This document shows, piece by piece, positions 22,764 through 34,691 of a stretch of DNA of 64,000 bases. Source of the DNA: Phyto melanocephala (lineage: Eukaryota > Arthropoda > Insecta > Diptera > Rhinophoridae); NCBI GenBank assembly GCA_941918925.1, contig OW799234.1, positions 63,530,968 to 63,594,967 on the forward strand, given 5' to 3'. Each line of letters opens with the position of its first letter. Position 1 is the stretch's first letter. A program made the position numbers and the translations under genes. The notes beneath the pieces are model-generated. The model was given only the letters and a program-made list of their open reading frames with translations. It had not been told where the DNA came from and made no database searches.

Positions 22764-24414
22764 CATTGGCTCACAGCTTATTTTATGCAGTGCACTTTTT
22801 TATTTTTAAAGCTCTGTAAAAAAAAAACTAACAGGAACTGAAAACAGAAGTTCATGTCATTAAAAAGGGAAACCTTATTATTTAACAAAAAAATTTCATT
22901 TATTTCAAAAATGTACATTTTAATATATTACAACTAAAAAAAACAGTAAACACTCCTTTTTTTCATCTCACAGCTTATTGTATGCAGGCACGTATGGTTT
23001 TCAGAAGATCAAAATAAAACTGGAAATTAACCAATTTAATATTTTGTGTGATAGCCTCTGTTATCTATTACAGATTTAAGACGATTTGGCATAGAATCGA
23101 CCAGTTTTTGTGTAACATCTGGCGAAATATTTGCCCACTCCGTCAAAAGAGCTTGTTTCAAATAGTTTTTGCTTGAAATTTTGTGTTTTCTTATGTTATT
23201 TTCTAATATCGACCATAAATTCTCTATAACATTAAGGTCTGGCGACTGTGCTGGCGGTGTCATCAAATGTGGGCAGTTATATATCAGCCAAGTTTGCACA
23301 ATACCCGATTTGTGCTTTGGATCGTTATCCTGGTAAAATCGAAAATCGGATTTTATACCCAGGTTCTCAGCGCTCACCAACAAGTTGTCTTTAAGTATCT
23401 GGAGGTACTTAAATTTATCCATGGTTGTTTCAATAAGAGTTAATTTTCCAGTACCAGCAGCCGACATACAGGCCCAAACCATGTCACTGCCACCACCATG
23501 CTTTACTGTTGCTTTAAGGTTTTCTTTGTTGAGTTCTGTATTTGGTTTCCGCCATACATACGACATGCCATCGGAACCAAATAGGTTAAACTTAGATTCA
23601 TCTGCAAATATGACCGAATTCCAAAATGCAGATTCTCTTGAGACGTGCTCCTTGGGGCAATTTAGCCTCCATAGCCTATTTTTCGGGTTAATAAACGGTT
23701 TCTTGCGTGCAACTCGGCCATTAAAATCATGTTGGCGCAAGACGCGACGAACAGTTTCCACGCAACATTGTTTGCCCAGTTCAGCTTTAACTTCAAACGT
23801 CAATTTTGGAGCTGAGCTTTGAGTTCGCCCTTATTTTTCGCAAAATATGTCGCTCGTCATGTTCCGTAAAAAATTTATTTATTATTTATTTATTTATTTG
23901 TTATGAACCCGATTTTCACGGATGAAGCGCTTAATGATTTTTTGAACTGTGGAAGCATTAATATTAACCATTTCTGCTATTTTTCGCTGTGAGTGGCCAT
24001 TTTTAAAATGGTTTAAAACCAATTTTCGCTGCTCTATCGTTGTTCGCGGACTCATCTCAATTTTTCTTAATTGACACTTTATATAATCAAATCAGACTAA
24101 CAATTCAACGCAAAACATTACTAGATTTAAAAAAAAAATGAAAAAAAAAAACAACAAAGTTGCATTCAAGTACCGTTACAGTAGAAAATAACTGCATAAA
24201 ACAAGCTGTGAGATAAATTTAAGGACATTTTTTGTTTTATTACTTTTAAATGGTTAAAACGTAAACTTTTGCAGAACATGATATTTTTTTGTTAAATAAT
24301 AGCGTTTCGTCTTTAAAATGATTCCAAGTTCTTTTTAAAGTTCCTTTTAGTTTTGTTTATACAGAGCTTTAAAAATAAAAAAATGCACTGCATAAAATAA
24401 GCTGTGAGCCACTG
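22764..24414 (-). mobile_element. Tc1-like transposon, 1651 bp, with IR/DR ends
   Basis: Ends are inverted repeats starting CA(T/G)TGGCTCACAGCTTAT, both flanked by TA (22762-22763 and 24415-24416), the Tc1/mariner target. Each end carries a second inner copy of the CTCACAGCTT(A/G)TTTTATGCAG motif about 200 bp inside: near 22968 on the left, and inverted near 24188-24213 on the right. Two direct copies per inverted repeat is the IR/DR layout of several Tc1 elements, where they are transposase-binding sites. It encodes one minus-strand transposase, now broken. Confidence 0.9.
23036..24055 (-). pseudogene. Tc1-like DD34E transposase, nearly intact but frameshifted
   Basis: Start at 24055 gives MSPRTTIEQRKLVLNHF and KIAEMVNINASTVQKIIKRF, the first helix-turn-helix of the paired-like DNA-binding domain. 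After RENRVHNK a (TAAA)n-like run at about 23872-23900 introduces stops. The second DNA-binding subdomain follows (TEHDERHILRKIRANSK) and a further frame change near 23815. From 23803 down to 23036 the catalytic domain is open: FADESKFNLFGSDG (first D), FYQDNDPKHKSG (second D), and QSPDLNVIENLW (third residue E), spacing typical of DD34E. The C-terminus reads NRLKSVIDNRGYHTKY. All three catalytic residues survive. The damage is confined to the DNA-binding region, so insertion was fairly recent. Confidence 0.9.
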
Positions 24415-24527
24415 TATGTATGTTGGTCTTTGAATGATCAAACAAATGACATTTGGTTGAAAATATTTTTGAATATTTAGTAATAATATAGTTAGAAACT
24501 TAACTATCAACGCAAAAACAAGTTAGA

Positions 24528-25200
24528 GTGCTACATTCGACAGAATTGTATATACCCTTCACAACGTGTAGTCATGCAATAACAATTGTTTGTATCACCA
24601 TTCATGTCATATATAAAAACATACCATTGTAAAATTTTAAATTGAGTTTACATATGTATGTACGTTTCTAAAAAAAAATTACAAAAAAAAAAAAATATAT
24701 ACATATATTAAAAAAAAAACAAAAAAAAAAATTAAAAATTTTTTTTTTTTAAATCACAAAAAATATATTTAAAAAAAATAATAAAAATATAAATAATAAA
24801 TAAAATAGAAAAAAAATTTTTTGGCTCAGCTGGGTTTCGACTCTAACCAGTATATATGTATGTTGTTGTTGTAATTGTGAAAAAAACGAGGTAGTCGCGG
24901 TTTTTTGCTCATACCTCAGATAGTTATAGGGCGATTGTGCTGAAATGAATAGCGATTCATTCCCAGATATTTCAAAGAGATTGATACCATACACAGATCT
25001 GAAGAACATATAGTTGCTTCTAAAAGTTGATTTCAACCAACACACGGGCAGACGGACAGACGGTCAGGGCTTAATCGACTCCTCTATTTAAAAGCTTTCA
25101 AAAAATATGTACTTTATGAGGTCGGAAACGCGAATTGTAGAAATTACAAACGGAATGACAAAGCTATAAATACACTTGTGCACCACAGGTGAATGGTATA
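24528..25200 (-). mobile_element. HINE-like element (copy D), inverted
   Basis: Reverse complement of the copy B layout. It starts ACAAGTTAGAGTGCTACATT with a damaged terminal hairpin, then TATACCCTTCACAACGTG, an A/T-only core with GGCTCAGCTGGG near 24830, and ACGGACAGACGGTCAGGG. It ends GCACCACAGGTGAATGGTAT at 25200. Confidence 0.8.
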
Positions 25201-26104
25201 ATTAAGGGGTAAAGGGTATAACTAGGTAATGACTTGCTCTTACTAAACAACATAGTTTGCAATGACTATTACATTGTTTGTCTTACTAAGAAGTGTTTCA
25301 GTAATGACTTGATTTATAATATGATACATTAGTACTTATTTTTTAACATTTGCTTAGATACACACACAATACAATTTCTTATTGCGAAATTTGCTAGAAG
25401 TCATTCAAATACATAACATTTTATAATTCTTATTTAGTTTAAGACACTTATAGCATAAGTAATAAGGTTTCAACAAAGCTGTTTTTAAGCAAACTGATGA
25501 CTTGTAAATTTTCACTGATTTTTAAATTCCAAAATAACGTATCGCAGAAAAATAAGTCTATAATAGTAATGGATTCTAAAGGTTATTAAAATAAAGAATT
25601 TATGTATAGCTATAAAAGTAAGTACCTCTTTAAGTCCCTATTTATAAGCGAGCGTTAAAAGTACTAATACGAGTCACTATTTTTAAGCGAGTGTGGTAAG
25701 TACAAATTTGATTCACTATTTGTAAGAGAGCGTGGTAAGTACTTGTCTTCAATGACATCGCCGTGTTAAAATAATGGGTTTAAATGCCAAATTGTAAGTA
25801 GTGAACAACTGTTTTCTGGTTGTTTCTGCTCATTATTTTGTGATGTGCTATTTTGCTGGGTAACTAACGAAATCTAAAAACTCAAAATATGTAGTTGGAA
25901 AAAGTTAGAAAATTCGAAAATTGTAGCTAAGTAAGAGCGAATATAAAAAAAATCTATAAATATCGAAATAAGTCACAGATTTATTATGGTTATTACGGCC
26001 TGAAAAAGCCTAAAATAATCGCATAAAATCAAAATAGTTAGAGAGCGTCGAAGTGATATGATGCAGACTGGAAGAGGCAAAAGTTATGGTAGAGGTAAAA
26101 AATA
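25201..26104. other. Intergenic with a short tandem repeat
   Basis: No gene. Between about 25637 and 25745 a roughly 46-bp unit (TATTT.TAAGCGAG(C/T)GT, TAAGTAC, ATTCACTA or GTCACTA) is repeated three times with divergence. Confidence 0.5.
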
Positions 26105-29096
26105 ACACTGCTCTGCAAAAAATAATTTTTTGTCTTCCCATTTAATAAAACTATGTGGACTATATGGATTTTGACGCGCTGGACTCAAATCCGTTGTCGG
26201 TTTTTTTCCATCAGATCGGGATTTTTTTTATGGGCGTGGCAAATTTTTCCCCCTAAATTAGTCAGGTGCGGAGACTTATTTCCTCCTAACTCGAGAACCA
26301 GTCATCTGATTTTCAAAAGTAAAACACCAAAAAATGTATAACCAAATTAGCTTTATTTTATTGGAATAAAATTTTTCTCTAAATCTTATCGTTTTGGAGT
26401 TATTTAGAAATTAATGGAGAAAAAAAAATTTTTTCGTGCAAAATTCATAATATTTTTCAATTTAAAAATGGAATTAAAAAAAATATAAGGCATATATTCA
26501 ACATTTTATACTTTTTTCTGAGATCTACTTATCTTGAAAATAAAAAAAGCCGTAAACTATAAAAATCGGTTAAAAAATGTAGATTTTATTATCAATTTAC
26601 CGCAGGTACCCAATATTGACCAAATATGTGTAATGCAGCAAACAACGTCAGAGTGGGCGCACTAAAGCGACTTGTAGCAAAAATGAATGGCAACTTTTTA
26701 CTTCTATCTACTTTCGTACAACAAAAACAAATACAAGCAAAAAAAATTTGCTAGATTGTAATTTTGTAGCATCGCCTCGCTTAAAGCACCCACCCTGTCG
26801 TCACCCGTAGATAACTTCAAATTACAATAAAAAATTTAAATGTTTATAGACTATTTTATTTAAAATAACTCAAAAATTTTGGTTATAATTATTAATTTTT
26901 ATTTAGGAAACATTGTTAAAATAAAAAAGTAGCTTAAGCTCCCATGCCCTTTTGTCCACATCATTCAATTTCGTTCTGAAGACCTCATCCTTCATAATTT
27001 GTCGTATTTGTGGACCTAAAAATATGCCTTCTTTTACTGTAGCATCTCTGATTCTAGGAAATGTGCTCTTAATGTATAGAAAGGCTTCACCATCCTTGTT
27101 CATTGCTTTGACAAAATTTTTCATTAGGCCTAGCTTTATATGAAGAGAAGAGTTTGTTCCTTTTGTTTTAAAGGCTCTTCTGCTACATTTTTTTTCCTGG
27201 AATAAAATTTACTCTTTTCGGTCAAATTTTAACATTGTAGTCTTTTTTTTTGCGCGGCTATCCCATTTACATAAGAAGCAATAAAACTTAGTATATCCAC
27301 TTTGCAATCCATTTAACATTGCTACGACTTTTAAATCTGCAGATTCCATGAGTAATGTGAATATTTAATTTTTTGTAGTATCATCTTCATGCTACAATAG
27401 TTTTCTTTCATATTTCTTGCATACGCGAGTGGGACCAATGGAAATTTGTTGCCATTGTGTAGTAAAACGGCTTTCAGACTTGTCTTGGACGAATCAATAA
27501 AAAGCCACCAATCCTCAGATTTATGACTGAAACACAGTTGTCGCAAAAGTCCATCAGCATTATCACAAAATATCAAACCTTCCTCTTTGCTGAAATATAT
27601 TAAAAAAGGTTGTTCTTTATTTCGAAAGTAAGAGACGTTAACGTCCGTTTGCACCAAATTCCATTCTTTTAATTGGGATGCAAGAAGCTCAGACTTGTTT
27701 TTTGAGAGCCTTAATTTACGAACTAAGTTATTCATATCAGTTTAATACGGAAAATAAGGTTTACTCGTTGGACTTCCAAATGAATGCGAAGAAACACCCA
27801 TGCTGGCGTAAGTGGATTCAGTTGCTGCAGAAAGCCCACATTCTTCATCGTCTGTAGGAGGCAATGGAGGTAAAAATTTACTTGTAAACTGGAAAACTGG
27901 TCATTTGACGCATGAAGTATTTGGATATGTAACTTTATTTTTGGTTTTTTTCGTAAGCCCGCGTGTTTAGTATGGCAAAAGAAGCAATCATTTTGATGAT
28001 TTTGTGGTTCACTCCAAATCGCTGGCTTCATAAACGGCAAAGACTTATGATTTCCTTTTAACCAACCTCTTAAAAACTTACCACAGCTACTACAACATAT
28101 TTTCGGCAGCCAATTTTTATCTCTATCATCGGTAGGAAACCCAAAATAACGGCGATAAGCATCTTTAACCTTGGAAGATATTGTCTTCCGTTGAGAACTT
28201 AAAGTTAGATCGCCACATACGTAACAAAATAAATTTGGAGATTTGTTGCAAATCCTTGACATTTTGTAATATGAAAGCGTTTGTGGATTCTTTAATTGCT
28301 TTATTTCATTACACAATAACAAAGTACACTATAAGATCTATTTACTGTTGCCGATTTTAACCGCACGATATTCAAATTAAAAGTGACTAACTTATTGCCC
28401 ATTAGCTTCTATACAATAAAATAAATACCAGAATCTACCCTAATGTTCTTAATTTGAAATCACAGGTAATTGAAAAATACTGTTATAAATATTAATTCCA
28501 AGAACTTTGTAAAATACCGTTGTACTTTAGTTCCATTACCTGCTCACTCAACGAAATGTTACATATATCATATGTAAGGCTGGTTGCATAACAATATTGG
28601 GTACATGCGGTAAATTGACAATAAAATCTACATTTTTTAACCGACTTTTACAGTTTATGTCTTTTTTTATTTCCAAGGTAAGTAGCTCTTAGAAAAAAGT
28701 TTAAAATGTTGAATATTTGCCTTATATTTTTTTTAATTCCATTTTTAAATTGAAAAATATTACGAATTTTGCAGGAAAAAAAAATTTTTTCTCCATTAAT
28801 TTTTAAATAACTCCAAAACGGTAAGAGATAGAGAAAAATTGTATTCCACTGAAATAAAAACAATTTTGTTACACATTTTTTGGTGTTTTATTTTTGAAAA
28901 TCGGATGACTGGTTCTCGAGTTAGGATTAAATATGTGTCCGTACCTGACTAATTTAGGGGGAAAAATTTGCCACGCCCATAAAAAAAAATCCCGATCTGA
29001 TGGAAAAAAACCGACAACGGATTTGAGTTTAGCGCGTCAAAATCCATATAGTCCACATAGTTTTATTAAATGGAGGATTTTGTTGCAGAGCAGTGT
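26105..29096. mobile_element. 3-kb DNA transposon with about 500-bp terminal inverted repeats
   Basis: The left arm (26105-26618) and right arm (28593-29096) are inverted copies over roughly 500 bp with scattered differences and small indels. Both begin ACACTGCTCTGCAA. The arms enclose a broken minus-strand gene for a cysteine-rich protein. No obvious target duplication outside the arms. A fragment of the same arm lies at about 45045-45145, so the family is multicopy. I recognise the internal protein type as recurrent in arthropod genomes, but cannot name the superfamily. Confidence 0.85.
26903..28262 (-). pseudogene. Broken gene of a cysteine-rich, putative transposase protein
   Basis: Probably one gene read in three open segments: 28262 to about 27930, 27735-27331 and 27124-26903. 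From the start MSRICNKSPNLFCYVCGD it shows paired Cys motifs (CYVCG, CCSSCGKFL, CFFCHTKH), which look like zinc ribbons. Then come AYRRYFGFPTDDRDKNWLPK and, after a frame change, an LPPTDDEECG-like acidic stretch. The middle segment has LSKNKSELLASQLKEWNL, FSKEEGLIFC and WWLFIDSSKTSLKAVLLHNG. Between segments, LQSGYTKFYCFLCKWDSRA can be read. The last segment has MKNFVKAMNKDGEAFLYIK and EGIFLGPQIRQIMKDE. It lies wholly between the long inverted repeats, so it is inferred to be the element's transposase. I cannot assign catalytic residues. Confidence 0.7.
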
Positions 29097-30185
29097 AATT
29101 GTACAACTTAATAATATCGAACATAATCGAAAAACGGTCAAAAGAAGTCGTATAATTTTAAAAAATCAAATATTGAAACGCATCCGAAATTTTGGAAAAG
29201 GTCATAAGTCGATATTTTTAAAAATTTAAAAAAGGTTGTAGTTTTGTGTGTATGGGGCACACACAAAATGATAAACAATCTGCCTTAGATCACCAAAACT
29301 GTAGGGTAAGAAATGAGGGTGGTTTTCTAAAGGAGATTGTAATTATAAAAACTCAAAGAGTTATTATAATTATAGGGATTGGGAAAATAAATAAAATACA
29401 AAAGAGAATTAGTATTGTGATTTGCGTTTATTTATAATATTCACCTTTGTTGAGGAGAGGGTTAAAGTTGATTAAGTTGTAGTTGCACGCACCAGAGTGA
29501 ATGAACGAAACGCTCAAGTTGGTTAATTTCTTAAAGGCAACCAAGTTAGTATTAGAGGTAATATAGCGAATGATCACAGGTTTTTATTTATTTTACTTTA
29601 AACCTCGGTTTTTAGCCGAACCGAAGATTTGGCGGAAAACCGGTTGGAAGTTTCCAATCAAACCGTACGCTAGTGTGGGCAACTTTACATTATTTTTCAA
29701 TAAATTATAGGTAGGTACAATTCAAAGGTAAGTATAATATTCAAAGGTAAGTATAATATTCAAAGGTAATAATTATATTATGGTATAAATTATATTAATA
29801 AATTCATTTTTAATTATAAATAAATAATAATATATAATAGTTTTTTAAGCTTAAGGTCTTTTCAATAATAAAAATTTTTTTGGTTAAGATTAAAAACTTA
29901 TCGGAAAGATGTTGAATAAAAATTTTTCAAATAAGCCTTCAACAAACCTATAATATTCTTTTTTTTATGAAAACGACAGTTAATACTTATGTAGATAGTT
30001 GTTTGTTTCACAAAAATGTTTATAAAAAAATAGTAATTTTTAATTGATATAAAAAACATCCTCCCTTTGCTATGCCTAACAGTCAAGAACTTCTGATATC
30101 GGGTGCTCGTTTGGAGAATGTCTGCAAATAAATTATTTTAAGGTGACTACTGAATGAATGGGATCATAAGAAATTTTCCTGTCTA
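29097..30185. other. Intergenic with a small tandem repeat
   Basis: No gene. A 19-bp unit (ATTCAAAGGTAAGTATAAT) is repeated about three times at 29716-29770. Otherwise AT-rich without structure. Confidence 0.5.
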
Positions 30186-30189
30186 GTTA

Positions 30190-31010
30190 AATCAAATTAA
30201 AGATTTAATGTGCCGTACACTTTAGATAACTTTTCTTTCTCAAAAGACCGTTAACCTCAATATTTTTTTTTCGTCAATATTGCGTCAAATATGCTCAATC
30301 TTTGCTGGTTTATTAGCATAGACTAGAGATTGGACGAACCCCTATAGAAAGTAGTCCATATGTATAAAATCACACGAATGAGCTGGCCAATTCACAGATC
30401 CATTTCTTGATATAATTTTTTTGCCCAACATTTGACTTAACAAAGCAATGGTTTAATGTTACGATGTCCTTTTGGAACCATTTCTCCTGTAAATGGTTTT
30501 CAATGGCATGAGAACGAAATGAAAATTGTCGAATTATTTATCTGAAGCGCAAGCCTTTGAAGGTACAATTGGTACCAGCTTCGAGTTTAAAAACAATTGG
30601 CCCGATAACGCCTTTTGCATGTAAACCGCACCAAATATTAATTAGATGTAAAGTTTTATTAGTATTGTGCCATCTCCAAAACGACATATGTATCTGCTTG
30701 TTTGAATACCCGTAAACTTTCAATTGATTTTCAGTCCATTAACAGAACACATGACACAATTAATGGTCCCCTGATTTAAATTGTACGGGCTCTGTTTAAA
30801 TGAATATTACCCAAAAAAAAATAAAAATACATGTGGTCAGGAATATTGCGTTTAAACTGCTTAGATTGACAATTTGAAATTTGATCAAATGCTCTATATG
30901 TTCGGCAAAAAGAGCATCAATTATGGTAATAAATTTCAACGATTTGTGAACGTTGCATCGGTTAATGTCTTTGTATGGCACTTTGTCAAATTTTAGTTTG
31001 GTAAGAAAAC
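30190..31010 (-). pseudogene. Mariner-like transposase relic (DD41D type), minus strand
   Basis: Read on the minus strand: traces of the N-terminal region near 30960-30985 (TDATFTNR), then WWRWHN-like text and INIWCGLHAKGVIGPIVFK (about 30600), matching VWCGLWxGGIIGPYFF of the better copy at 14360. EKWFQKDIVT (about 30480) and ISRNGSVNWPAHSCDF (about 30395) correspond to the blocks around the second and third catalytic residues. Numerous frameshifts. Approximate bounds. Confidence 0.7.
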
Positions 31011-32258
31011 TTAAATATATTTCATTAGTATGACAGCTAGTTTTACATTATCTCTATTGAAAGTTCAGTATATGGCTACTTTAAATTAGAACAAAATAAA
31101 AACAAAACTTCTTATTATTTTATTTATTTAATTGCGAAGTTGCGAATTTTTTTTTACAATTAAGTAAAGAAAATATGAAACTAGAGTTATAAAGTATCGA
31201 ATGAATATTTAATAAAATACTGAATAAAATAAACATAGAGCGCCCAATATGCCAATTGGCTTTAATTGCCCCTCTTTTTCAACCTAACCTTAATAACTTT
31301 AATGTAAGGTATAGACGTAGAACATTTAATAATTAAATTATTCACAAAGGGTAGTAAATGGGCTTAAAAATTCAGAACCCCATTCAACACTTATCAGATC
31401 AGATATTATGGCGAATTTTGGTTACTAATAATATATAAGAAATTTATAAACAGAGCTACCATGCTGTTTGATAGAAGTCTTGTAAATGGCTTACTTATAT
31501 TTCAGTAATACTATGTTTTTCTATCCTATACATTTTTTCGATTCATTTACAACTAAATGTAGCCGAAATCAGTTTTTGTCACACAAAAATAAAAAATACA
31601 ACTCTGATCTCGTAGAAACGATGGATAGATATATGGAAACTAGCAAAACGCTTTAAAATAATTTCTCACACAAATTTAGTAAAGAGCGGCGAAAAATGTT
31701 TAAATATTTGTGTGTTCTTTTTCACACTGCTACCAGTCACTATACTTAAGTGTAAACATTAATAACAAAACATTAGTCTCACTAAAATAAGTCTCTGAAC
31801 TAAGTCTAGTCTCACTAAAATAAATTAATGATCTTTAAAAAAATTTTGCCTTTTACCTTTTTCGAAAGCATAGAAAAATGTTCAACATTTCTAATTACAT
31901 GAATCAATATATTAAACAGAAACATAAAAATAGTTACATTTAGGGCAACTTAATTTACAAAAGAAAATGTTCACTTTTTTTGAACACTTTTTGTCAATAC
32001 ATCTGGTAGCATTTTGTTCTTTACTCTTTACTGATGCATACTTTATGCCACTTTGCTTGTTAATTTTTATAATAACTTTGATATTACTTTTTTACAAAGT
32101 CTAGCATACTTTAAGGCCGTTTTTTATATATTAAAAACACAGTTTCCAAAAGCACAGATTTTCTTTATCTAAAGCGTGATTTTTTAGGCGTCGTTTTTTA
32201 ATCTAATAAATCACTAAAATTTTTATCATATATTAAAAATTTTTATTAAACCGATAAG
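31011..32258. other. Intergenic; short SINE-like fragment at 31240-31296
   Basis: No gene. At 31240-31296 GAGCGCCCAATATGCCAATT leads to CCCCTCTTTTTCAACCTAAC, the same 3' end as the SINE-like insert at 9770-9963 read on its minus strand. Confidence 0.5.
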
Positions 32259-32405
32259 TAGGTCTTTGCCATTTAATTTTTAAAAATAACTTCATGTAAA
32301 TGTTGCCCGCGGCTCCGGTTCAAATGGTCTATCCGTAAGGTCCAATTTTGCACCACTTTTTCGAGCATTTCGGCCTATATTTCATATATATCACGTGTTA
32401 TGTTA
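32259..32405 (-). pseudogene. Mariner transposase C-terminal fragment
   Basis: On the minus strand this encodes EMLEKVVQNWTLRIDHLN and RSRGQHLHEVIFKN, then a stop. It matches the last 40 codons of the copy at 14360-15051 nearly base for base, so both belong to one subfamily. Only this end survives. Confidence 0.85.
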
Positions 32406-33284
32406 AATCCTAGTATTCTCTTTTAATTTGAGATATATGTTGAGCAACATATCGTCGTTATTAAGTTATTGTGTTCTATATGTATAGGTTTTATGTGTCA
32501 CATAGAACACAATATAATACGAACAACGATATGTTATTTCACTCAAAGTTTTTTTTTCAAAAAATTTATACGAAATAATTTTTGCTTAAATTATGAAAAA
32601 AAAACATTTCATATGTTTATCACATTATAAACAGAGTACTTCTTTGGCAATATTATTAACTAGTATTTATACGATTTTAATAGCAGTTCGCATGAGATAT
32701 TAAACAGAAAACCATGCTTAAATTATTTAATGATCTTGTAAAGTTAAACTTTTCTCTATATAGTCTATAATAGTACTTAATTCATTTTAAGATAAATTCT
32801 AATTGCAATTTATCAAAAAAAAAAAATTTTTGTTTTTAAGGTAAGGCAGACAAAAAGTCAAAATTTTCACAATAATATTTCACGTACATGCACAGGTCCA
32901 CAATCTTATTTTAATTATAGATAAACAAAAATTTAAAGATTTTTGAATACAGTTTCCTTTTGCTGCATATTTCAAAAAGGTAACTAAGCTGTTTTACTTT
33001 AAATTTGAATACGTAAATGATATTCAAAAATTTCAAACAACAAATATTCTTTTAGCTACATATTTTTTATATTTGATATAAGATACTTTTTAAAAAAGTA
33101 TTTATTCTTAATTAAGAAAATTCAGCAAAGGTGAAAGGTTTTCGAAATTTTTTATAAATAAAAAAATGTTTACGGAAAGAAAATAATCAATTTTTAAAAA
33201 TTTAATAAAGAAAAATATCTTTTTTTAATTTATGTATTTTTTTATTTTAAAAGGGGTTTATTGTCCATCTGCATCTGTTCTGCT
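32406..33284. other. Intergenic; old dispersed repeat at 32430-32705
   Basis: The segment with CATTTCATATGTTTATCACA, TTATAAACAGAGTACT and TAGCAGTTCGCATGAGATAT is the fourth copy of the repeat at 470-790, 6610-7150 and 7700-7985. Also, AGGTTTTATGTGTCACATAG with flanking AACACAATATAATACGAACA-like arms forms an imperfect inverted repeat at 32450-32535. Confidence 0.5.
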
Positions 33285-34375
33285 GTGCTGAACCTTATAG
33301 TACCCTTAACCATCATATGCATAATCTCTTTGTTACGTAGATATCACACCTAATGTTATACACTAGTTTTCTTTATTACGCCCGATAATATTTTCGATTT
33401 TTAATTTTTTAAATATAACTACTAGTCAAACCCTTTCATTTAGTGACATATTTTGATTCGCCGCTTTGCTTTAGACGCCATCTTAAATTTAACACTTTTT
33501 CATAGTTTATTGCATTCTACTAGTCCATATCGACAGCGTTAAGAAAAACAAAAATAAGCGCCATTTGTTTTCGGACGTCATCTTTGGTTAAAATTTTTTC
33601 AAAGTTGACTGCATACTACTGGTCAAGGCCTTCTATCTGATAGCAATATCAAGATTTTTAAATACTAGGTTTGACCCATATACATTTATAATACGCCATC
33701 TTGTAGTGGCGTTCATTAATCAATCTAATACTAATCAACCAATACTGTGCGTCTCGATTGTCTAAAAGCTGATTTTACTGGATATTTGTTTGTAAATTTT
33801 AGGAAAAACACCAAAGAAGTTTTATTGCGGCGTTTATGTCTCAGTTAGTTTTAAACAGATTTGTTAGTTTTTCGCAGAAATAACTTTCATCTCAACAAAA
33901 TAGAAATTATTTGGGTAATTAAAAAAACCTAACGTATTTTAAAAATAAATTTCCTCAAAGAGTTTTTGCCTATAACTTTACCGATTATTGACCGATTTGT
34001 TAAAAAAAAAAATTACAAAGATCATTAAAAGTATATAGTGCCTATAAAAAGTATCTGTAAATTAAAACGGGGTGACAAATGTAAACTTAATTTAAAAAAA
34101 GTGGCAGTCGTGTTTATTTGCTCATTTCTCAGAAAGTTTAGGGGTTATTTACTTCCAAATGTTTGGAAAACATTTATACCACATACACAGATCTGTGCAA
34201 TATGTAGGAGTTCTTAAATTTTTTTTCAAACAACACACGGACAGATGGAAATTAATTAAACTTGGCTTGAAAAAATCTTTCAGAAAATATTTGCAGCATG
34301 GGGTGGGAAGTTTATATTGTAGAAATTACAAACGGAGTGACGTTTGGAACCACAGGCGAAGTATAAAAGCATTTT
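33285..34375 (-). repeat. Divergent HINE-like element (copy E), inverted
   Basis: The right end TTATATTGTAGAAATTACAA then ACGGAGTGACGTTTGGAACC and CACAGGCGAAGTATAAAA is a diverged inverse of the HINE-like left end. The left part carries repeated modules of the form ATTCTACTAGTC(A/C)A followed by ATCTGATA/ATTTAGTGACA and CGCCATCTT; the same modules recur at 35980-36790 and 42246-42860. No gene. Confidence 0.55.
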
Positions 34376-34691
34376 AAAATTCTGTCTACGAATAGAAGAA
34401 CGGTTAGAAAGCTGTTAATTTTAAAAAATTTGTCTATTTTCTTGAGAAATTAAAAAAAAAAAATATGGAATATGTAAACTTATGGAATGTGGAAATATAG
34501 CAAAAACCTATTACCTCTACATGCGTTGATGGTGTTTAGGGTATTTTAGAGATATTTAAAAACTAATTAGGAGGAGTAGCTAAAAAGAACTTTACAACAC
34601 TACTTGCTGATCAGTTGTTTACTAATCTTCATCACGGCCAGTTTTTTTTATAAATTATATTATAATTCTTAATACATTTTAAACCAGAACT

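Noticed and set aside
23385..23822. 145-codon plus-strand open frame
   Set aside because: It is the antisense shadow of the Tc1-like transposase.
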